Shown here: one piece after another, positions 1 to 8,588 of the stretch
How positions within the stretch are numbered: position 1 is the first letter of the stretch
Layout: every line of letters starts with the position of its first letter
NCBI GenBank assembly: GCA_021324615.1
Contig: JAJPIT010000030.1
Coordinates: forward strand, 1 to 64,000
Direction of reading: 5' to 3'
DNA length: 64,000 bases
Source: Terriglobia bacterium
GTDB taxonomy: Bacteria; Acidobacteriota; Terriglobia; Bryobacterales; Bryobacteraceae
Made by a program: the position numbers and the translations under genes
The notes under the pieces: model-generated
The model's input: the letters and a program-made list of their open reading frames with translations, nothing else
What the model was told of the DNA's origin: nothing
Database searches by the model: none

Positions 1-23
1 ATACTCGCGGCAGGAGGTGTCGC

Positions 24-1625
24 TTGCGTTCCCTCTTGAAATGGACCGGAATCGGGCTGGCGGCGGTGCTTGTGATCGCGATCAGCCTGCCGTTTTTCAT
101 CAATGTCGACCAGTTCCGGCCGGCGCTTGAGGCCGATTTATCCTCGGCGCTCGGCCGGCAGGTGAAGCTCGGCAATTTGCATCTGAACATTTTCAAAGGC
201 GAGGTGACGGCGGACGATTTGTCGGTGGCCGAGGACCCGGCGTTCGGGAAACCGGCATTTTTACAGGCGAAATCGCTGCACGTTGGCGTCGAGCTGTGGC
301 CGTTTCTGATTTCCCGGCCACTGATCGTGACGGATCTCGATTTGGATCAGCCGGAGATCGTGCTGGTGCAGAGTCCCACGGGAAGCTGGAATTTTTCCTC
401 GCTGGGGGGAAAGCCGAGCGCGGCCCCAGCGCCGGCGGGGGGCGCGGGCGGGCGGATGCCGCTGAATCTTTCGGTGAAGATGGTGAAGATCAGCGGCGGG
501 CGCCTGACGTTTCGAAGAACGGTGGGGCATTGGAAGCCGCTGGTGCTGGAGAACGCCGATGTGGAGCTGCGCGATTTTTCCGCGGCGTCCGTGTTTCCGT
601 TTTCGCTTTCGACCAAGGTGCGCGGCGGCGGATCGATCCGGCTTGACGGGAAAGCGGGGCCGATCAATCCGTCGGATTCCTCGATGACGCCGGTGAGTTT
701 CAATCTGAATGTGAGCGGGCTCGATCTGGCGGGATCGGGGATGAATGATTTCGCGCCGAAGGTTTCCGGTGTCGCCGCGCTGAAGGCGAGCGGAACATCG
801 GATGGAACGAAACTGCAGATGCAGGGGACGTTTCATGCCGAGCGCGTGAAGCTGGCGAAAAACGGGAGTCCGGCGAATCGTCCGATCGAGCTGGATTTTT
901 CGGTGGATCACGATTTGCGCGCGCACTCCGGGACGCTGCGGCGGGGCGACGTACATTTGGGCAAGGCGCTGGCGCATTTGACGGGCACCTACGCGGAGAA
1001 GGGCGAGGCGATGGTGTTGGCGTTAAAGCTCGACGCGCCGGGGATGCCGGTGCCGGAGCTGGAGGCGTTTTTGCCCGCGCTCGGCGTCGCGCTGCCGGCG
1101 GGCGCATCGCTGCAAGGCGGCACGGCGACGGCGGAACTCACCATGACCGGACCGGCGGACCGGCTGGCGAGCGGCGGATCGTTGTCGGTGGAGAATACGC
1201 GGCTGGCGGGCTTCGATCTGCCGGCGAAGATGTCGGCGATCGAGAAGCTGGCGGGGATTAAAGCGGGACCGGATACGGAGATCCGGACGTTGAGCGCGGA
1301 TGTGACGTCGGCCCCGGAAGCTACGACGATTCAGAATTTAAAGCTGGTAGTCCCGTCGATCGGAGAAATGACGGGCGGGGGCACGATCAGCCCGGCGAAT
1401 CAACTTGACTTCAAGATGACGGCTGCGGTCCAGACATCGGGCGCGATGGCGGTGATGCGAGATAAGCCGATTCCGTTCCTGGTGGAGGGCACATCGTCGC
1501 AGCCGGTATTCAAGCCGGATCTGAAGGCGGTCGCGGGCGAGGAGTTGAAATCGGTGGGAGGCGATGTAGGGAAGGCGGCGGGCGGGCTGATCAAGGGATT
1601 TTTGGGAGACACGAAGAAAAAATAG
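24..1625 (+). CDS. AsmA-family membrane-anchored periplasmic protein
   Basis: 533 aa. A single N-terminal membrane segment (about residues 7-27) is followed by an AsmA-like start in which 'VDQFRPALEADLSSALGRQV' matches the family's typical opening, then a long beta-rich periplasmic region. AsmA/YhdP-type proteins are large bridge-like proteins linked to outer-membrane assembly and lipid transport, so a cell-envelope role is inferred rather than seen. Translation starts at TTG, chosen because a strong AGGAGGT lies at 12-18, five bases upstream. The C-terminus ends in a Lys-rich tail. The next gene is convergent. Family call is solid; substrate is unknown. Confidence 0.82.
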   Translation: MRSLLKWTGIGLAAVLVIAISLPFFINVDQFRPALEADLSSALGRQVKLGNLHLNIFKGEVTADDLSVAEDPAFGKPAFLQAKSLHVGVELWPFLISRPLIVTDLDLDQPEIVLVQSPTGSWNFSSLGGKPSAAPAPAGGAGGRMPLNLSVKMVKISGGRLTFRRTVGHWKPLVLENADVELRDFSAASVFPFSLSTKVRGGGSIRLDGKAGPINPSDSSMTPVSFNLNVSGLDLAGSGMNDFAPKVSGVAALKASGTSDGTKLQMQGTFHAERVKLAKNGSPANRPIELDFSVDHDLRAHSGTLRRGDVHLGKALAHLTGTYAEKGEAMVLALKLDAPGMPVPELEAFLPALGVALPAGASLQGGTATAELTMTGPADRLASGGSLSVENTRLAGFDLPAKMSAIEKLAGIKAGPDTEIRTLSADVTSAPEATTIQNLKLVVPSIGEMTGGGTISPANQLDFKMTAAVQTSGAMAVMRDKPIPFLVEGTSSQPVFKPDLKAVAGEELKSVGGDVGKAAGGLIKGFLGDTKKK

Positions 1626-1684
1626 GGCAGATGCGGGCGCGCGCTTCCGGCGTGAATGCCGGCGCTGGTTGGGCGTGCGAAACA

Positions 1685-1703
1685 GCGGAGCGGGGATCTC
1701 CGC
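1685..1703. terminator. possible hairpin between convergent genes
   Basis: GCGGAG and CTCCGC form a 6-bp stem around a 7-base loop, in the 100-base gap between the convergent AsmA-like and porin genes. There is no T-run, so this is at best a weak terminator candidate. Confidence 0.25.
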
Positions 1704-1727
1704 GCAGGAGGCATCCCGCCCTTCCCA

Positions 1728-3743
1728 TTAGAACGACCACAGGAGGCTGGTGTAGCCGGTGTTGGCGCGATAATTTTCCAGATTGCCGAGCAAGCCGAAA
1801 TCTTCGCGATATCCGTAATACTGGTAACCCGCGTTCCATTTGAGCCTGGACATGATCGGAACGGTGAGCCGCGCCAGGGGAGACTGGAAACTGAGCGGAA
1901 AGGTTTGCACATTGTAAAGCGCCGCCGGGACGCTTCCCGGCGCGAGGAGCGAAGAACGGCCGTCGCCGGGGTCGCGCGTGATGCTGTAGCCCAGATACAG
2001 ATCCGCGCGTTTGCCGAGCGCCAGCCGCAGCCCGAAATTTCCGGCGTGAATATTGCTGACGTAGATCGATTCGCCGGTTTGCAGGCGCTGGCGCGGCAAT
2101 CCGGCGAAGAAGGCGATGCCGCCGGCGGTGTCCAGATGCAGATGCTGATAGCCGGCGTCGAAGGCCAGCCAATCGCGCGCCGCCCAACTGAGGTTGGCGA
2201 AAGAGTCGCGGGCGTGCGCGCTATAGGCGGTGAGTACGGTGGAGTTGTTGTTGTAGTTTTGCCGGTATCCCGCCGAGGCGGCGAGCGATTTGCGGCGGTA
2301 TTGCAGCCGCGCGTCGATGGAGTGGTAATTTTTCTCCGCGATCGGATCGAAGGGATTATCGCTGCGGCCGATTTCGGCTTCGGCGTGCAGGCGCAGCGGC
2401 GCGGCGAGAATCCAGTTGAATCCGGCGGCGCCGGCCTGGACGTGATCGTACTGCGAATAGGCGGTGTTGGTGAACGGCGCGCCCGGCGTGGTGACCGATT
2501 GAATGGAGCGGATCTGGCGGTCCGAGTAGCGGTATCCAGCGAAGAAATCGAACCGGCGCGAGACGCGGTAGCGCGCATCGGTCGAATTGGTGAGAAGGCG
2601 AATCCCGAGGAATTGAAAATTGAGAATGTCCGCGGAGAGCGTGGCCAGATCGATCTCCTCAAAGAACGAATTGCCGGAGATGCGCGTGTTGCTGTAAGAA
2701 GTGTTGTTGGTGATGGTCAGGCGATCCCAGGGAAAATAGCTGACGTTCAGATCGCCGGTGGTCATGGGGCGCTCGGCGTTGCCGTAGGTCATCACCAGGC
2801 GGTTTTCGGCGCCGATGAGTCCGGATCCGGCGGCGGCTTCATCGAGCAGAAAATTGTCTTTGGCCTTGGAGTAGGTGAATCGCCCGTTGACGGCGAATTT
2901 CTTGCGATCGGCGAGCAGCGCCGCCATCCACGCGGGCGTGGTTCCATGGACGGGCTGGGCGCGGTTGAAACCGCCGAGGGTGGTGAGGCCCGGAACGAAT
3001 CCCGCGGCGCCGCCGGGTGCGAGCGTTTGCGGCGAATCCTGCTCGGCGTAAAATTCCCAGCGCCGCATCACCGATAATTTGATTCCGGAAAATTCGGCTT
3101 CGCCGCCGATGCGGTAATCGTTGAACAGGCGGTGCACATTGCTGAAGAGCGCGAACACGTTGCCGGATTCGCCCTCGAACAGATCTTCGCTGGAAAGCGC
3201 GGGGCCGTTTTCGGAGTTGCGGCCGTAGCCGGCGATGAGGCGCAGCTTGCTTTGCGGAAACAGGACGAGGTTGTGATCCTGCCAGCGGCGCGTGAAATTT
3301 TCGACGTGGTAGCCCGCCGAGGTGACCAATCCGGGGTCGAAGTAGTCATTCTGGCGCCATTGCAGGTCATATTGATAGAGGCGACTCTTGCGAATCCGCA
3401 GCACGGCCGATTCATAGGGATCGTTGCCCAGGCCGGAGGCGGTGAGGACGATTTCATCAAACCACGCGCCGCGGCCGGTTCTCGAATGGACGCTCAAAAA
3501 TCCGCTGAACAGGCGGACCCCATTGTGATAGTTCACGTCGGCGTCGTATTTTTGAACATCGCCGCCGGCTGTGGCGAAGCGGTAGCCCAGTTCCCAGTTT
3601 TGGACGATGTTATATTCGCCGGCGTTTTCTCCCGCGGCGGGTCCGGCGGATTCGCCGGAGGCCGGCGCGACGGCCGGCTGGGCGGAGGCGGGAATCCACA
3701 GGAGGAATACAAGGGCGGGCGCGATTTTTTGAGCGGCGATCAT
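1728..3743 (-). CDS. MtrB/PioB-like outer-membrane beta-barrel porin
   Basis: 671 aa. A signal peptide (about residues 1-21, ending PASAQ) precedes alternating amphipathic strands rich in Tyr/Arg/Asn, and the chain ends in aromatic Phe ('LLWSF'), as in beta-barrels inserted by BAM. The length is close to MtrB-type porins (about 700 aa). The start ATG overlaps the decaheme cytochrome's TGA by four bases (ATGA, 3740-3743), so the two are translationally coupled. In known porin-cytochrome complexes the barrel sheathes the decaheme cytochrome and lets electrons cross the outer membrane. No N-terminal CXXC as in Shewanella MtrB is present. The same frame is open further upstream, but that part lies inside the cytochrome gene. 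Function is inferred mainly from the barrel and its partner. Confidence 0.8.
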   Translation of the reverse strand: MIAAQKIAPALVFLLWIPASAQPAVAPASGESAGPAAGENAGEYNIVQNWELGYRFATAGGDVQKYDADVNYHNGVRLFSGFLSVHSRTGRGAWFDEIVLTASGLGNDPYESAVLRIRKSRLYQYDLQWRQNDYFDPGLVTSAGYHVENFTRRWQDHNLVLFPQSKLRLIAGYGRNSENGPALSSEDLFEGESGNVFALFSNVHRLFNDYRIGGEAEFSGIKLSVMRRWEFYAEQDSPQTLAPGGAAGFVPGLTTLGGFNRAQPVHGTTPAWMAALLADRKKFAVNGRFTYSKAKDNFLLDEAAAGSGLIGAENRLVMTYGNAERPMTTGDLNVSYFPWDRLTITNNTSYSNTRISGNSFFEEIDLATLSADILNFQFLGIRLLTNSTDARYRVSRRFDFFAGYRYSDRQIRSIQSVTTPGAPFTNTAYSQYDHVQAGAAGFNWILAAPLRLHAEAEIGRSDNPFDPIAEKNYHSIDARLQYRRKSLAASAGYRQNYNNNSTVLTAYSAHARDSFANLSWAARDWLAFDAGYQHLHLDTAGGIAFFAGLPRQRLQTGESIYVSNIHAGNFGLRLALGKRADLYLGYSITRDPGDGRSSLLAPGSVPAALYNVQTFPLSFQSPLARLTVPIMSRLKWNAGYQYYGYREDFGLLGNLENYRANTGYTSLLWSF

Positions 3744-4639
3744 CGAAGAAAATTCGCGTCGGCGTTGGAGCCGTGGATGCGCACGTGACACATGGTGCAG
3801 TGTTGAAACTGCGGCAGCAGCAGATTGTGCAGCGCGGTCTGCATCGGCACGCCGCTGTTCTGAAGTCCGAAAGCGCCGGCGCCGTTGTGGCATTCCAGGC
3901 AAAGCGTGTAGGTCACCGGGCGGCGCAACAACTGGGGATTGGACGAGCCGTGCGGAGTGTGGCAGGCCTCGCATCCGCCGATGCGGACGGCGGCATGCTC
4001 GAAGACGAACGGCCCGCGCTTATCGACGTGACATTTGAGGCAGGGCTCCTCGTCAAACAGACGCTGATCGACCATGCGGGGGCGGATCCCATTGCGCCAG
4101 GTTGGAGCGAAGGCGCCGTGCGGATTGTGGCAATCGGTGCAGTCGATGACGCCCTCGTTCACGCGATGCTTCACCGGCAGATCGAACTGCGCGCGGACCT
4201 CGGCGTGGCAGCCGTAGCAGAGCTCGCGCTGGATTTTCGCCAGCAGGAAGCGCGGCGCCGTGGACTTGTGAATGGAATGGCAGTTGTTGCATACCACGCC
4301 GGCTTCGGTGTGCGCGGAGCGGCGGATGTTGGCGCGGGAAAGCGTTTTAGAATGACAGGCGAGGCAATCCGCCAGAACTTCCTGGGGCGGCATTTTCGAA
4401 AAGGCGCGCGGGATGGGAGTGGCGCCGTGGGAGGCGACGTGCAGGGAGCCGGGTCCGTGGCAGCTCTCGCAGCCGGTTTTTTCCGGAGGCAGCTTGCCCG
4501 AAGCGACGTTAATATAATGAGGATTTTTATAGAAATCGGCCCAGATATCGCCATGGCAGGTGCGGCAGGCGTCGCCGCCGACGTAGCTCTGGGCGGCGGC
4601 GAAGGCGGGCGCGAGCAGAAGAAGCTGGAGCAGCTTCAA
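3740..4639 (-). CDS. decaheme c-type cytochrome, MtrA/DmsE-like
   Basis: 299 aa. A short signal peptide (about residues 1-17, AFAAAQ) is followed by exactly ten CXXCH heme-binding motifs, with first Cys at residues 25, 57, 92, 117, 141, 167, 200, 223, 247 and 281. Additional His residues between them can serve as distal ligands. Length and heme number match the MtrA/PioA/DmsE periplasmic decaheme family, which forms a wire through an MtrB-type barrel. The start is TTG with GGAGG about seven bases upstream; the nearby upstream ATG runs into a stop. The porin gene follows with a 4-bp overlap. No inner-membrane quinol oxidase (CymA) or surface decaheme protein is adjacent, so electron direction (respiratory export or iron oxidation) cannot be told from this window. 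Confidence 0.92.
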   Translation of the reverse strand: MKLLQLLLLAPAFAAAQSYVGGDACRTCHGDIWADFYKNPHYINVASGKLPPEKTGCESCHGPGSLHVASHGATPIPRAFSKMPPQEVLADCLACHSKTLSRANIRRSAHTEAGVVCNNCHSIHKSTAPRFLLAKIQRELCYGCHAEVRAQFDLPVKHRVNEGVIDCTDCHNPHGAFAPTWRNGIRPRMVDQRLFDEEPCLKCHVDKRGPFVFEHAAVRIGGCEACHTPHGSSNPQLLRRPVTYTLCLECHNGAGAFGLQNSGVPMQTALHNLLLPQFQHCTMCHVRIHGSNADANFLR

Positions 4640-4755
4640 ACGATCCTCCAGTTCATGGGCGACGCCGCCGGGCGGCGAAACGTTTCTTCGAACGGTTTCA
4701 TCTTTACCGAGATTCTCGCATTTCAGTGGTGTTTACAGGATAGGGTGAGAAAAGC

Positions 4756-6144
4756 TTGAGTTGGAAGAAAATAGCGACCGGTTTTTGCTTGTTTGCGCTG
4801 GCGGTTGTTCCGCCGGTGATTTACAGCTACGAGTACGGCCCCGATCCGGGCTACACGGGCGCGCCCGGCGATAATCCGAAGGGATGCGACGCGGGCGGGA
4901 CGTGTCATGTATCGACGCCGAACACCGCGTCGGGATCGATTACGATCAACGTGGGCGGCGGCGCCACCACGTATGTTCCCGGAGGTCCGGCGCAGACGGT
5001 GACGGTGACGGTGACGGATCCGAACATGAACAAGTTCGGCTTTCAGCTTACGGCGCGGCAGGACAGCAACGCGCAGAAAGACGCGGGTACGCTGACGGCC
5101 GGATCGGACGGATTCACGCAGGTGATCGATTGCAGCAGCAGCCCGAGCGGGGGATTTTTTAAGGGAGTATGCCCGAGCACCCTCCATTGGATTGAACACA
5201 CGCTGATGGCCTTCGATTCCCCGTCGAACAAGAAGCCGGGATTCACCTACACCTTCAGTTGGACTCCGCCGGCGACCAATGTGGGAACCGTCACGCTGTA
5301 TGCGGCGGGCAATGCCGGAGCGGGGGGCGCGGGTGGTCCGGCTGTCACGCCGACCGACACCTATCTGACGAAGCTTCAGCTTTCGCCCGCCGCGCCGGCC
5401 AGCCCGCCGGCAATCAACTCCGGCGGCGTTACCGAAATTTTCGGATCGGGCGGGTTGATTCAGCCTGGCTCGTGGATTTCAATCAAAGGGAATAACCTAA
5501 TCACCGGCTCGACGCCGGCGATGTGGAACGCCGACTTTCCGCAGACGCTCGGCGGCACCAGCGTGACGATCAACAACAAGCCCGCCTATCTCTGGTATGC
5601 GAGTCCGACGCAGCTCAATGTGGAGGCTCCGGATGACACTTCACGAGGCACGGTGAACGTGACGGTGACGACTTCGGCGGGAAGCGGCAGCGCCACGGTC
5701 ACGCTGGCCGACGCCTCGCCGTCCTTCCAATGGATCGACGGCAATTCGCACGTGCTCGGCATCATTCTGCGGCCCGATGGCAGCGGCTCGCAGGGATCGG
5801 GGGCGAACAGCTATGATCTGCTGGGTCCGACGGGAACTTCCCTGGGATTTCCGACGGTGGCGGCCAAGGCGGGGGATACGGTGGTGCTGTACGGCGTGGG
5901 TTTCGGCCCGACGAATCCCGCGGTCCCGGCCGGCCAGATTTTTTCCGGCGCCGCTCCCGCCGCCGACTCCGTCACGCTGACCATCAACGGCAAAACGGTC
6001 AAGCCGAGCTTTGCCGGGATCTGGTTCACCGGAGCCTTTCAGATCAATCTGACGATTCCCTCCGGGCTGGGAACGGGCGATCAGACCATGACGGCGACGG
6101 TGAACGGCGTCACGTCTCCGCCGGTGCTGATTTCGCTGCAATAG
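4756..6144 (+). CDS. secreted Reeler-like (choice-of-anchor V) protein with TIGR03437-type C-terminus
   Basis: 462 aa. An N-terminal signal segment (about 5-22) is followed by 'GYTGAPGDNPKGCDAGGTCH', the opening of the Reeler-like/choice-of-anchor V domain, which usually carries a CXXCH heme motif. Here the cysteines are C44 and C50 with H51, giving CX5CH. Residues of about 225-462 form the TIGR03437-type immunoglobulin-like domain pair known from Solibacter ('IQPGSWISIKGNNL' and 'VLYGVGFGPTNPA'). The start is TTG, preceded by AGGGTGAG. The gene is divergent from the decaheme/porin operon with a 116-base intergenic region, so a related extracytoplasmic redox or surface role is possible but unproven. 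Confidence 0.75.
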   Translation: MSWKKIATGFCLFALAVVPPVIYSYEYGPDPGYTGAPGDNPKGCDAGGTCHVSTPNTASGSITINVGGGATTYVPGGPAQTVTVTVTDPNMNKFGFQLTARQDSNAQKDAGTLTAGSDGFTQVIDCSSSPSGGFFKGVCPSTLHWIEHTLMAFDSPSNKKPGFTYTFSWTPPATNVGTVTLYAAGNAGAGGAGGPAVTPTDTYLTKLQLSPAAPASPPAINSGGVTEIFGSGGLIQPGSWISIKGNNLITGSTPAMWNADFPQTLGGTSVTINNKPAYLWYASPTQLNVEAPDDTSRGTVNVTVTTSAGSGSATVTLADASPSFQWIDGNSHVLGIILRPDGSGSQGSGANSYDLLGPTGTSLGFPTVAAKAGDTVVLYGVGFGPTNPAVPAGQIFSGAAPAADSVTLTINGKTVKPSFAGIWFTGAFQINLTIPSGLGTGDQTMTATVNGVTSPPVLISLQ

Positions 6145-6161
6145 CGCGGGGTGTTTGCGAA

Positions 6162-8540
6162 TTACTGGGCCCGCGACAGCGTGCTGCCGAGGGCGGCCTT
6201 CAAGGGCGGCTGCCTGAAGACGGCCGAAAACGCGGCGCCGTCGTTGGAGGTTCTGACCCAGATGGTCTGGGAGCCCTTGGCGAAATGAATTTCGATGGGC
6301 ACATCGGCGGAGAAGTCGTCGTCCACCGCGGTCTGCGAGACCGATCCGGAGATGCGCGTTCCGCGGACGGTGTATTTGAGCTTCAAGCCGGGGATTCCGG
6401 TGGCGTACACCCAGTTATCGAAGAACACGCCGATAGCGGATTTGTCCGCGCCGGGCGGCGCGAATTCCTCCGCCAGCGCCTGAAAATCCGACGTCGACAG
6501 GGATCGAAATTCGTAGCGGCGGCGCATTTCGGAGAGCATTTTTAAGAATCGTTCATCGCCCAGGCGGCGCCGCAGCATGTGCAGAATCCAGGCGCCTTTT
6601 TCGTAGGTGATGGTGCGCCATGCCGATTCGCTTCCCACCGACTCCAGGCGCGGTCCCCAGGTGATGGGACCCGCCGATTCGAGCGTCCGGCCTTGCAGAT
6701 CCTTGGCCAGCAGATGGTCGCGGTAGGCGGCCAGGACTTCGTCGACAGCCCGGGCTCCTTTTTTTTGCTCCAGCCACAGCAGCGCCGAGTAACTGGCCAG
6801 GGCCTCCGGCAGCCACTGATCCTGATAGCTTTCCGAGGTGATCACGTTGCCCCACCACTGATGGGCGACTTCATGGGCCTCGATCAACTCGGAAAAGAAG
6901 AGCTGATGGGTGGAGTCGCGCAGCGCGGCCGGGCGCTGGCTTGGATTGAGGTAGGAAATGGTTGACAGATAAACCAAGCCGGGGAATCCCTGGCCGAAGG
7001 CGCCGGGGATGGGGGAAACGGTGAGGGTGTTCAAGGCCGGCGGACCGAAACGCGCCGCGAAAAATTCCAGCGCGGAGGAAACATCGCCGGCGACGGCCTT
7101 CAGCCGCGCGCTCGGATCGGGCGCCAGATCGACCGGCGTCGCCGCGGCCTGGGTGATCCGTTCCAGCGGCGAGCGGCGGCCGGACTGCGGAATTTCGGGC
7201 GGTGGCGGAGGCTTTGGCTGAAGCGCGGCCTGAAGGTGGCGATTCCCGTAGACGTCGATGGTGAAGCCGGGCGCCGATCCGGAGACTTTTTCGTACTCGC
7301 CGAGATTGAATCCGGCCATGCGAATCGGATTGGGCGTGCGCCAGCGGGTGATTCTCACGTCGCCATCGGTGCGATCGTCCACCTGCTCGCCGGGGGCGAC
7401 CAGCGTCAGGCGCTTCGGATAACGGAACGTCAAATCGTAGGTGGCGAAGGCGTCGGCCGAGCGCGGGTACCAGGTGGCGCGCGCGGCGACGAAGTAGACG
7501 CCGTTGCCGGCGGTGGAGACGACGGCGCCGTGATGCTCGAACTCGAACTCATGCTCGCTTGCGGCGGCGAGCGCGGCCGGCGCGACCACTAAAAACACGT
7601 CGTTATCGCTGCCGCGCAGCGCGCGCCCGCGCAGCGAATCGTGCACAAAAACCTCGGCCGGCGCGCCGTCGATTTTCACCGAATCGATTTGCATGGCGCC
7701 GGAAATTTCGAAGGGAAACACGCGCAGCGGTTGGCCGCCGACGTGCAATTTGACGCGTGTCGAGACCTTCATGCCCAGGTCCGCGTCAAGCGAGGCGTCG
7801 ATGCGAAACGCCGAGGGAACAAACCACGGCTTTTCCGGCTTGAGCAGCCCCTTGCGCGCGTCGCGGGAAGCGAAACTGGTCCAGACATCGTAGCCGAGGC
7901 GGCCGTTGCGCTCCTTCAACTGCCCGGCGGCGATCTGCTCGCGGGCCCGCGGATCGTAGAGCACGTCGAAATTACCGAGGTCCCGGCCGGCGATGGCCAT
8001 GAAGAAGACGCCTCTTCCCTGCTCCGGCGCGAGCAGATCCTCGATCATGCGCAGCTCGAAGCCGGTTTCGATGTTCAGCAGCACGGGCGACCATTTTCCG
8101 GCGAGGATGGCGCCCATCTCTGGGGCTTTTCTGGCGGCCGAATCGCGGATCTGCCCGGTCAGCGCGGCCGGCGCGCCGCCGGAAAAAATCATCAAAGCCT
8201 GGCGGAAATGCTCGTCGAGATTGGCGGACTGCGTAAAATACGCGAGAGACTGGCGCTCGCCGCGATTGGGCGCGATCATCAGGACCTCGCCGTCGCCACC
8301 CTCGACGTCGCCGGTGAACACGGCGGCGCGGCGCGCTCCCTGCACCGGCTTGGAAAAGATCAGGTAGCCGTCGTTGAAATAGACGTGAATGTCCTGCTGC
8401 TGATAACTGAGGTCGCGGACGCGGTAGCATTCCGCCGGATCCAGTCCCGCCTCGCGGATTTCGCGGGCCAGATCGGCCGCCGAAGGCAGCGCCGCGAACG
8501 CGCAGGCCGAACAGATCAACGCGGGAAGAAAGCGTGCCAC
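6162..8540 (-). CDS. M1-family (gluzincin) metallopeptidase, exported
   Basis: 792 aa from a GTG start, which gives a classical signal peptide (ARFLPALICSACAFA). The M1 zinc site HEVAHQWWG is at residues 556-564; H556 and H560 are ligands, with the third ligand E579 in 'QWLPEA' (HEXXH-X18-E). The region before it has the family's 'GAFGQGFPGLVYLS' substrate-site segment. It probably trims peptides from their N-terminus in the periplasm. The frame stays open upstream to about 11.3 kb, but that part is antisense to the SBBP gene and lacks coding character, so the start is placed at the signal peptide. The exact start (GTG 8540 or a few codons earlier) is uncertain. Confidence 0.85.
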   Translation of the reverse strand: MARFLPALICSACAFAALPSAADLAREIREAGLDPAECYRVRDLSYQQQDIHVYFNDGYLIFSKPVQGARRAAVFTGDVEGGDGEVLMIAPNRGERQSLAYFTQSANLDEHFRQALMIFSGGAPAALTGQIRDSAARKAPEMGAILAGKWSPVLLNIETGFELRMIEDLLAPEQGRGVFFMAIAGRDLGNFDVLYDPRAREQIAAGQLKERNGRLGYDVWTSFASRDARKGLLKPEKPWFVPSAFRIDASLDADLGMKVSTRVKLHVGGQPLRVFPFEISGAMQIDSVKIDGAPAEVFVHDSLRGRALRGSDNDVFLVVAPAALAAASEHEFEFEHHGAVVSTAGNGVYFVAARATWYPRSADAFATYDLTFRYPKRLTLVAPGEQVDDRTDGDVRITRWRTPNPIRMAGFNLGEYEKVSGSAPGFTIDVYGNRHLQAALQPKPPPPPEIPQSGRRSPLERITQAAATPVDLAPDPSARLKAVAGDVSSALEFFAARFGPPALNTLTVSPIPGAFGQGFPGLVYLSTISYLNPSQRPAALRDSTHQLFFSELIEAHEVAHQWWGNVITSESYQDQWLPEALASYSALLWLEQKKGARAVDEVLAAYRDHLLAKDLQGRTLESAGPITWGPRLESVGSESAWRTITYEKGAWILHMLRRRLGDERFLKMLSEMRRRYEFRSLSTSDFQALAEEFAPPGADKSAIGVFFDNWVYATGIPGLKLKYTVRGTRISGSVSQTAVDDDFSADVPIEIHFAKGSQTIWVRTSNDGAAFSAVFRQPPLKAALGSTLSRAQ

Positions 8541-8558
8541 TCGCTTCAGTTTACCGGA

Positions 8559-8564
8559 TATACT
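8559..8564 (+). promoter_or_regulatory. -10 element for the SBBP-repeat gene
   Basis: TATACT lies 24 bases before the ATG at 8589, with GGAGG in between as ribosome binding site. It sits in the 48-base gap between divergent genes. No clear -35 was found. Confidence 0.4.
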
Positions 8565-8588
8565 ATTCGAGAACCGGAGGGGCCGACA

